Source of the DNA: a bacterium
Lineage (GTDB): Bacteria; Desulfobacterota; DSWW01
Assembly (NCBI GenBank): GCA_028277985.1
Contig: JANQFG010000078.1
Location: 1-37,333, forward strand
Direction: 5' to 3'
Length of the DNA: 37,333 nucleotides
Part shown: piece by piece, positions 32,853 through 37,333 of the stretch
Layout: each line of letters starts with the position of its first letter
Numbering within the stretch: the stretch's first letter is position 1
Notes under the pieces: generated by a model
The model's input: the letters and a program-made list of their open reading frames with translations, nothing else
Told to the model about the DNA's origin: nothing
Database searches by the model: none
Translations under genes and position numbers: made by a program

Positions 32853-35513
32853 TCATTCACCATCGAGCACTGCTCTGACATTGTGAGCAAGATCTCTGAG
32901 CAGAAGGGGTTTCATGAGAAGTCTCCTGATCCCCATTTCCTTCGCTTTCGCTTCGGTTATTCGACGGCTGAACCCGGTGCAGAGCACGATAGGCAGGTCT
33001 CTTCGTATGGCAAGGAGCTCTCGAGCCAGCTTATCTCCGTTCATCTGAGGCATCGTCATATCGGTGATGACCAAATCGAATCGTTCCGGTTGTTCCCGAA
33101 ACAGATCCAGGGCTTCCAGGCTATTCGTCTTCGTGACCACTTCATACCCCAGGCTTTCGAGCATTTCTTCTCCGATCTCGGTCAAGGCAGACTCATCGTC
33201 GACAAAGAGAATCCGCTCTGTGCCTTTCGGAAGGATCTCTTCCACAGCTTCGTCCGGCTCCAACCCACCTGCAATGGCGGGCAAGAAGATCTGGAATCGA
33301 GAACCCTTTCCGGGTTCGCTATGAGCATGGATTGCGCCACCGTAGCTTTTGACAATGCCATGAACCACTGCCAGCCCCATGCCCGTACCTTCTCCTCGCT
33401 CCTTCGTCGTGAAGAAGGGGTCAAAAATTCGTTCCATGACTTTTGGCGGCATGCCATGTCCGTCATCGCCTACGGTCAGAATCAGGTAGGGCCCGATCAC
33501 CAGATCCGGATGCCGAGACGCGGAATCAGAATCAAGCTCAACATTTCGAAGATCCACCTCGAGCACACCGCCTCCTTCCTGCATGGCGTGTCCTGCATTC
33601 GCACAAAGATTCATGAGTATCTGGTGGATCTGCGTAGGATCACCCATCACCAGCAAATCACTCGCAATGTTCTGTCTTATTTCAATGGTTGACGGCAAGG
33701 ATGCTCTGAGTAGCTTGAGAGCCTCTCTTACTATGATGTGTACCGAAACCGGTCTGAGCTTCTGTTCGGTTTGTCGACTGAAGGTCAGTATCTGTTGGAC
33801 CAGATCCTTGGCTCGCTCTCCTGCCCTCAGGATGTTGCCCAAATAGTGTGATGCTCCGCTTCCTTTAGGTACACTCATCTGTGATAGCTCGGTGTATCCA
33901 ATGATTCCGGACAGAATGTTATTGAAATCATGTGCAATCCCTCCGGCGAGCGTACCCATGGCTTCCATCTTCTGGGCCTGCAGGAGCTGGATTTCGAGCT
34001 CTTTCTTTTCTTCCTCGGCCTGTTTCAGCTCCGAAACGTCAGAGAACACCACGACACCTGCCACAATCTCGCCTTCACGATTACGAACCGGGGCTGCATT
34101 TGCCGAGACCCACCGGTCTTCGGCGCCTCCCGACTGAATGATCATTTCAACATTCTTGGACGTCTTTCCCAACAAGACTGCCTGGGACAAGGGCAGTTCT
34201 TGAGGCTCGAAAGGAGTCCCTGCAGGATGGTATGTCTGCCAGTGTTCCGGATGCAACTCCATCGGAATCTCCGTCAGATCCACGGATGCCGCGCCCCGAA
34301 TCCCGAGAGCTGCTGAATTGGCCAGACGGATCCTCACGTCCGGTGCATCGGCGATGATGATTCCAGCCGCCGTCTGTTCGATCGAAGCGAGAAGAAGCGA
34401 TTGAGTATTCGCCAACTCTTCTTCCGAACGCTTTCGATCCGAAATGTCGCGGCTCACCCCCAAGACGCCTACAGGCTTCCCATCCGAGTCGCGGACAAAA
34501 TCGAGCTTCGTCTCACTCCAGGTTGTAGAGCCGTCCTTGCATCTGGATTCCACTTCGATTGTTCTGGCCCTGAAGAGGTCTTCTCCTCCGCTGCCCTCCC
34601 GTTCCAATTCTTCGCTCAGCACCCGAATTGCTAGCGCAAGAGATTCGGGGGTCAACTGGTCTTCCGGTCTCTGGGACAGGATCTCCTCGACGGTAAAGCC
34701 TCGAACACGACGAACGGACGGGCTGACGTACGTCATATTCAGGTTCATATCCGCAGTCCAGATGACGTCCGTGGCATTCTCGGCAAGTAACCGGTATTTC
34801 TCTTCACTCTGGATCAGAGCTTTCTCCGCCTTTTCTCTCTGTTCGATCTCCACTTTCAGTGATGAATAGGCAGCTTGCAGCTTCTCGCTCTCCGCCAAGA
34901 ATTCCTGGTGAGCAACACGTTGGACTTGTAGAGCTCGATCCAGTCTATTCAGCATGAAGCCTACAGGCACACTGGAGACCAGTGTGATGATGGAAACGTT
35001 GACCACGAACATGATCCATCTAGTGAATGGTGCCGCGTATTCGGAGGCCCAAGCAGGATTTTCCGGCCCCATCAACACATACAGCAGCATGAGAATCGCA
35101 GCATTGAGGACAACCGAGAGAACGGCAGGCCGGATGCCAAGAAACATGCCGGCCATGACCGCACACAGGACAAGCCATGCGGGTCGTGCGTGAATCGGAC
35201 CAAATATTACGAAATAGCTGATCGTCAGCGCGTAGATACCCGCGAGAAACACGTAGGCGTTCGCTTTCGAGGAACGCCTGCCAATGATTGCCATGGCAAG
35301 CAGGTAGAACCAGAGAGCGGCATCGAGAGCAATGATTCCGTAGCGCTCCTGACCTATGAGAACCGGCAGGGTGGCCAGCATCCCCATGGGAAGACCGATG
35401 GCACCGAGAATGATCATTGCCCTGGCCAGCCAGTTCCTCCAGCTTTCCAGGTCAAGAGGCTCGTCCGGAGCGAATCTCGACATCAAGGACTGATAGGACG
35501 TGGTGGAGTTCAT
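32853..35513 (-). CDS. Hybrid PAS sensor histidine kinase with receiver domain
   Basis: 886-residue membrane sensor. Residues about 28-190 hold six hydrophobic helices, followed by a coiled coil (195-238), PAS1 (about 240-360), PAS2 (about 372-497), a dimerisation domain with His528 in GGIAHDFNN, an ATP-binding domain (DDGHGMP, GTGMGLAVVHG) and a receiver domain with Asp818 in VITDMTMP and Lys in MKPL. It should autophosphorylate on His528 and pass phosphate to Asp818; the output partner is not in the window. The ATG at 35513 is preferred over 35549 because CGGAGAG lies 7 bases before it and the promoter at 35548-35576 would start downstream of the other. Convergent with the reductoisomerase-like gene, 46 bases apart. 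Confidence 0.92.
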   Translation of the reverse strand: MNSTTSYQSLMSRFAPDEPLDLESWRNWLARAMIILGAIGLPMGMLATLPVLIGQERYGIIALDAALWFYLLAMAIIGRRSSKANAYVFLAGIYALTISYFVIFGPIHARPAWLVLCAVMAGMFLGIRPAVLSVVLNAAILMLLYVLMGPENPAWASEYAAPFTRWIMFVVNVSIITLVSSVPVGFMLNRLDRALQVQRVAHQEFLAESEKLQAAYSSLKVEIEQREKAEKALIQSEEKYRLLAENATDVIWTADMNLNMTYVSPSVRRVRGFTVEEILSQRPEDQLTPESLALAIRVLSEELEREGSGGEDLFRARTIEVESRCKDGSTTWSETKLDFVRDSDGKPVGVLGVSRDISDRKRSEEELANTQSLLLASIEQTAAGIIIADAPDVRIRLANSAALGIRGAASVDLTEIPMELHPEHWQTYHPAGTPFEPQELPLSQAVLLGKTSKNVEMIIQSGGAEDRWVSANAAPVRNREGEIVAGVVVFSDVSELKQAEEEKKELEIQLLQAQKMEAMGTLAGGIAHDFNNILSGIIGYTELSQMSVPKGSGASHYLGNILRAGERAKDLVQQILTFSRQTEQKLRPVSVHIIVREALKLLRASLPSTIEIRQNIASDLLVMGDPTQIHQILMNLCANAGHAMQEGGGVLEVDLRNVELDSDSASRHPDLVIGPYLILTVGDDGHGMPPKVMERIFDPFFTTKERGEGTGMGLAVVHGIVKSYGGAIHAHSEPGKGSRFQIFLPAIAGGLEPDEAVEEILPKGTERILFVDDESALTEIGEEMLESLGYEVVTKTNSLEALDLFREQPERFDLVITDMTMPQMNGDKLARELLAIRRDLPIVLCTGFSRRITEAKAKEMGIRRLLMKPLLLRDLAHNVRAVLDGE

Positions 35514-35547
35514 GTTGCTCTCCGTTCGATCATGAGAATGATTACTC

Positions 35548-35576
35548 ATAATGCGAAGAACTGGAGGAGGGGTCAA
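35548..35576 (-). promoter_or_regulatory. Candidate promoter of the sensor kinase
   Basis: On the minus strand TTGACC (35576-35571), a 17-base spacer and CATTAT (35553-35548). The start near 35541 gives a leader of about 28 bases to the ATG at 35513. A partial dyad TGAGAATGATTACTCA (35532-35547) lies over the start point. Confidence 0.45.
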
Positions 35577-35778
35577 TCAACGTTCGGAATGGATTGTTGT
35601 AGAATGTGCAGAATGTGTTATGGACTGTCGCAGATCTTTCGGGTCAGAAATCCGTCCAGGTTTCTCTCCCGCCGGCAAAGAACGCGTCCGGATCGTCGAT
35701 CCATTGGGCCGCTTTTTTGGTGGGTTTCGTAAGTACTTGTATTGCGGACATTTCACTGTTCTTTTGGGTGTTTAACTC

Positions 35779-36999
35779 TCAATAGGTACGTTGCGCTAGG
35801 TTGCACTGAATTAGGCTGCTATAGCACTTCTTGGTTACACTCATGGTTACACTTGCCATTGGATTTTGTCCTACAGCCTTCTTGCCGGGGAAGTTCACCA
35901 CCTTTACCCTAGCAGCCTTTTGCTTCGCGTGGTATGCAGCCCTCTTCTCCGCCGCCTCCTTCATGTCTTCTTCATCCACAATGTTGTACCGCTCGAAGAT
36001 GCCGCGAGTCTTGTGTCCCGATACCTGCATGCAGACCTTCTCGCTAATCCCGGCCTTTCGCATGTTGCTGACACCCGTTCTGCGGAAATCGTGGACAAGC
36101 TTTCCTTCCATCCCCAGCTTTGCTCGGACCTTTTCCCAATGATGTGAGATGTCGTTAGTCTTCCCGCCGATCTTCCTGCCCTTGTTCTGGAAGACATACG
36201 GGCACTCGGGGTCATGCTTCTCCCACAGGTCCTCAAACATCTCCTTCAGTTCCGGCTCCAGATACAAGTTGCGGGCCGCTTCGTTCTTCGTCTCCCCGCA
36301 CTCAAGCCGAATCGTCCCCTCAAGAAGGTTTACCCGATCCCAGGTGAGGTTCAGGATTTCACCTTTCCGCCACCCCGTAGCATTGGCAAAGGTGAGTACC
36401 GGCCTAAGGTACTCGGGTAGGGCATCTCGTAGACGTTCGAATTCTTCCAGCCTGTAGAACCCCTTCCTCGGCGGGGCCTCTTTGAGCTTCTCGATCAGCG
36501 GGGGTTGGAAGGTCAGCCCGTTCTTTCGGGCTATGGTGAACATCGTACTCAATTTCGCAAGTTCCCGGTTGATTGTTGCATTGGCGTAGGGTTTACCAGT
36601 CTTCTCACTTGTCTGGCTTTTCCGATGCTCAACATAGGCTACGATCTTCCTGGTATCTATCCGGGACAACCGCAAGCCCTTGAAGAACGGGTCCAAGTGT
36701 ACTCTACGATCTTTGAGGTCTTCCAGGCAAGAATTTTTGTCGTTGATACGGTAGTGCTTCTCTAGATCTGCCATGAGCTTCTCGTACCGTGCCCGGTCTG
36801 CAACTACCGTGGGAGTCTTACCATCCTCGATCTCTACCACCCTACGGGCCAGTAGTTTCTCGGCCTTGTCCCGGTCGTCTGTCTTGGCCGACTCGAAGTA
36901 GGGTTTCCCGTCCTTGTAGTACTTGATCCACCAGTTCTTTTGCTCAATCACACTGCCGTCAGGCTTCTTCTTCTTGCGTTTGTAGATCATCCCATCCAT
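35779..36999 (-). CDS. Tyrosine recombinase (phage/island-type integrase)
   Basis: 406-residue site-specific recombinase. The N-terminal AP2-like DNA-binding part (WWIKYYKDGKPYFES), the core-binding domain (about 70-165) and the catalytic domain are complete: Arg211 in TGWRKGE, Lys238 in GETKNEA, His303 and Arg306 in HDFRRTG, His329 in SGHKTRG and Tyr338 in FERYNI. AAAGGAGG lies 8 bases before the ATG. It would integrate or excise a mobile island. The tail after residue 380 (VTMSVTKKCYSS onward) carries a short internal repeat, TGGTTACACT, in the DNA. An RHH gene lies 3 bases upstream. The codon use and lower GC differ from the acyl-CoA genes, in keeping with acquired DNA. Confidence 0.93.
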   Translation of the reverse strand: MDGMIYKRKKKKPDGSVIEQKNWWIKYYKDGKPYFESAKTDDRDKAEKLLARRVVEIEDGKTPTVVADRARYEKLMADLEKHYRINDKNSCLEDLKDRRVHLDPFFKGLRLSRIDTRKIVAYVEHRKSQTSEKTGKPYANATINRELAKLSTMFTIARKNGLTFQPPLIEKLKEAPPRKGFYRLEEFERLRDALPEYLRPVLTFANATGWRKGEILNLTWDRVNLLEGTIRLECGETKNEAARNLYLEPELKEMFEDLWEKHDPECPYVFQNKGRKIGGKTNDISHHWEKVRAKLGMEGKLVHDFRRTGVSNMRKAGISEKVCMQVSGHKTRGIFERYNIVDEEDMKEAAEKRAAYHAKQKAARVKVVNFPGKKAVGQNPMASVTMSVTKKCYSSLIQCNLAQRTY

Positions 37000-37002
37000 A
37001 GG

Positions 37003-37158
37003 CTACCCTCCTTTCTTGGGCTTGGCCTTGTCCCTCTCCAAGCCCTCTTGGATGTACCGCAATGCTAATTTCTCCATACTCTCCCCCAACTCTACCGCCC
37101 TGAGTTTCAGTGCCCTGTGCAGATCATCTGGCACCTTCCTGAAATTCAGAATCGCCAT
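37003..37158 (-). CDS. Small ribbon-helix-helix DNA-binding protein
   Basis: 51 residues, starting MAILNFRKVPDDLHRALKLR. A short beta strand (ILNFRKV) is followed by two helices, PDDLHRALKLRAVELG and SMEKLALRYIQEGLERD, the Arc/MetJ-type plan also found in FitA-like antitoxins. AAGGAGGGGG lies about 9 bases before the ATG at 37158. The stop is 3 bases before the integrase ATG, so the two genes are co-transcribed; it may control the integrase or act in excision. No toxin gene adjoins it, so an antitoxin role is unsupported. Confidence 0.78.
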   Translation of the reverse strand: MAILNFRKVPDDLHRALKLRAVELGESMEKLALRYIQEGLERDKAKPKKGG

Positions 37159-37192
37159 TCACTCACCCCCTCCTTGTGTACCATTTATGCTT

Positions 37193-37221
37193 ATTGTAAC
37201 GAAAGACGAGAATGTAGTCAA
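37193..37221 (-). promoter_or_regulatory. Sigma-70 promoter of the RHH-integrase operon
   Basis: On the minus strand TTGACT (37221-37216), a 17-base spacer and TACAAT (37198-37193), five of six in both boxes. The start is near 37186, 28 bases before the RHH ATG. Confidence 0.65.
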
Positions 37222-37239
37222 GCCTCTTCTTCTCCCGCT

Positions 37240-37333
37240 GTGGTAGCAACGGGAAAATGTCCTAGTTAACGGCAAAGGTAAAATGTCCTCCATTATGAGA
37301 GAGACAATTGCCTTGAGCCAGAGACAGTTGAGA
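37240..37333 (+). mobile_element. Left end of a probable insertion sequence, cut by window edge
   Basis: A 13-base motif occurs twice, 26 bases apart: GGGAAAATGTCCT (37251-37263) and GGTAAAATGTCCT (37277-37289). Repeated motifs of this kind just before a transposase start are typical transposase-binding sites at insertion-sequence ends. The left boundary near 37240 is a guess, since the other end is outside the window. Confidence 0.45.
37295..37333 (+). CDS. Possible transposase, first 13 codons only
   Basis: The frame from ATG 37295 reads MRETIALSQRQLR and runs off the window. It resembles the opening of ISNCY-type transposases, which begin M-x-[ED]-T-I-x-[LM]-S followed by a helix-turn-helix. 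With so few residues this rests mainly on the repeats just upstream. Confidence 0.4.
   Translation, partial: MRETIALSQRQLR

Noticed and set aside
35680..35720. GGATCGTCGATCC followed by a T-run as an intrinsic terminator
   Set aside because: The hairpin is short and separated from the T-run by about 10 bases, and no plus-strand gene ends there.
35550..35778. tRNA or tRNA-end attachment site beside the integrase
   Set aside because: No T-loop consensus or cloverleaf-compatible arms were found in the gap.
1..37333. CRISPR array, rRNA or phage structural genes
   Set aside because: No regularly spaced repeats, no rRNA-like sequence and no capsid, tail or terminase-like proteins were seen.

Overview
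The window looks like chromosome of an uncultured, GC-rich, Gram-negative bacterium, most like a deltaproteobacterium in the broad sense. The reasons are outer-membrane barrels and lipoproteins, a GlnD/adenylylatable-GlnA nitrogen circuit with a sigma-54 promoter, DUF1302/DUF1329 proteins, and many acyl-CoA enzymes. Taxonomy is inferred from gene content only. No rRNA, tRNA or CRISPR array was seen.

Left block (1-6971), nitrogen and central metabolism: glnA (3' end cut by the window edge) behind a near-perfect sigma-54 promoter, glnD, a TorF-like porin on the other strand, a class I glutamine amidotransferase and a small transaldolase.

Envelope block (7272-14968), minus strand: DUF1329 protein, Ycf48-like repeat protein, RND/MMPL transporter and DUF1302 outer-membrane protein, the last two overlapping by ATGA. 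This order suggests an envelope-spanning export or uptake machine for a hydrophobic compound. A DMT-family permease lies upstream.

Acyl-CoA block (15188-29869): two divergent gene sets. The minus set is crotonase, Cys-less thiolase-like protein, DUF35 protein, acyl-CoA dehydrogenase and acyl-CoA synthetase. The plus set is SDR, thiolase, acyl-CoA dehydrogenase, SCP2 protein, a membrane M28 peptidase and crotonase. Between them lie an NAD-dependent epimerase-like protein and an alpha/beta hydrolase. Together they supply activation, dehydrogenation, hydration, 3-hydroxy oxidation and two cleavage routes (thiolytic and possibly retro-aldol), as expected for degrading a bulky or branched acid. 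Both sets carry the same dyad operator (TTCACCA-N2-TGGTGAA type). A third copy sits between a PhoD-like lipoprotein and a ketol-acid reductoisomerase-like protein (31808-32806) that has lost key catalytic residues. This points to one regulon with an off-window regulator, and is the most unusual part of the window.

Right edge (32853-37333): a hybrid sensor kinase, then a mobile segment with a tyrosine recombinase, a 51-residue ribbon-helix-helix protein and the cut left end of what looks like an insertion sequence. Two palindromic elements (5555-5593 and 28481-28555) sit in gene-end gaps.
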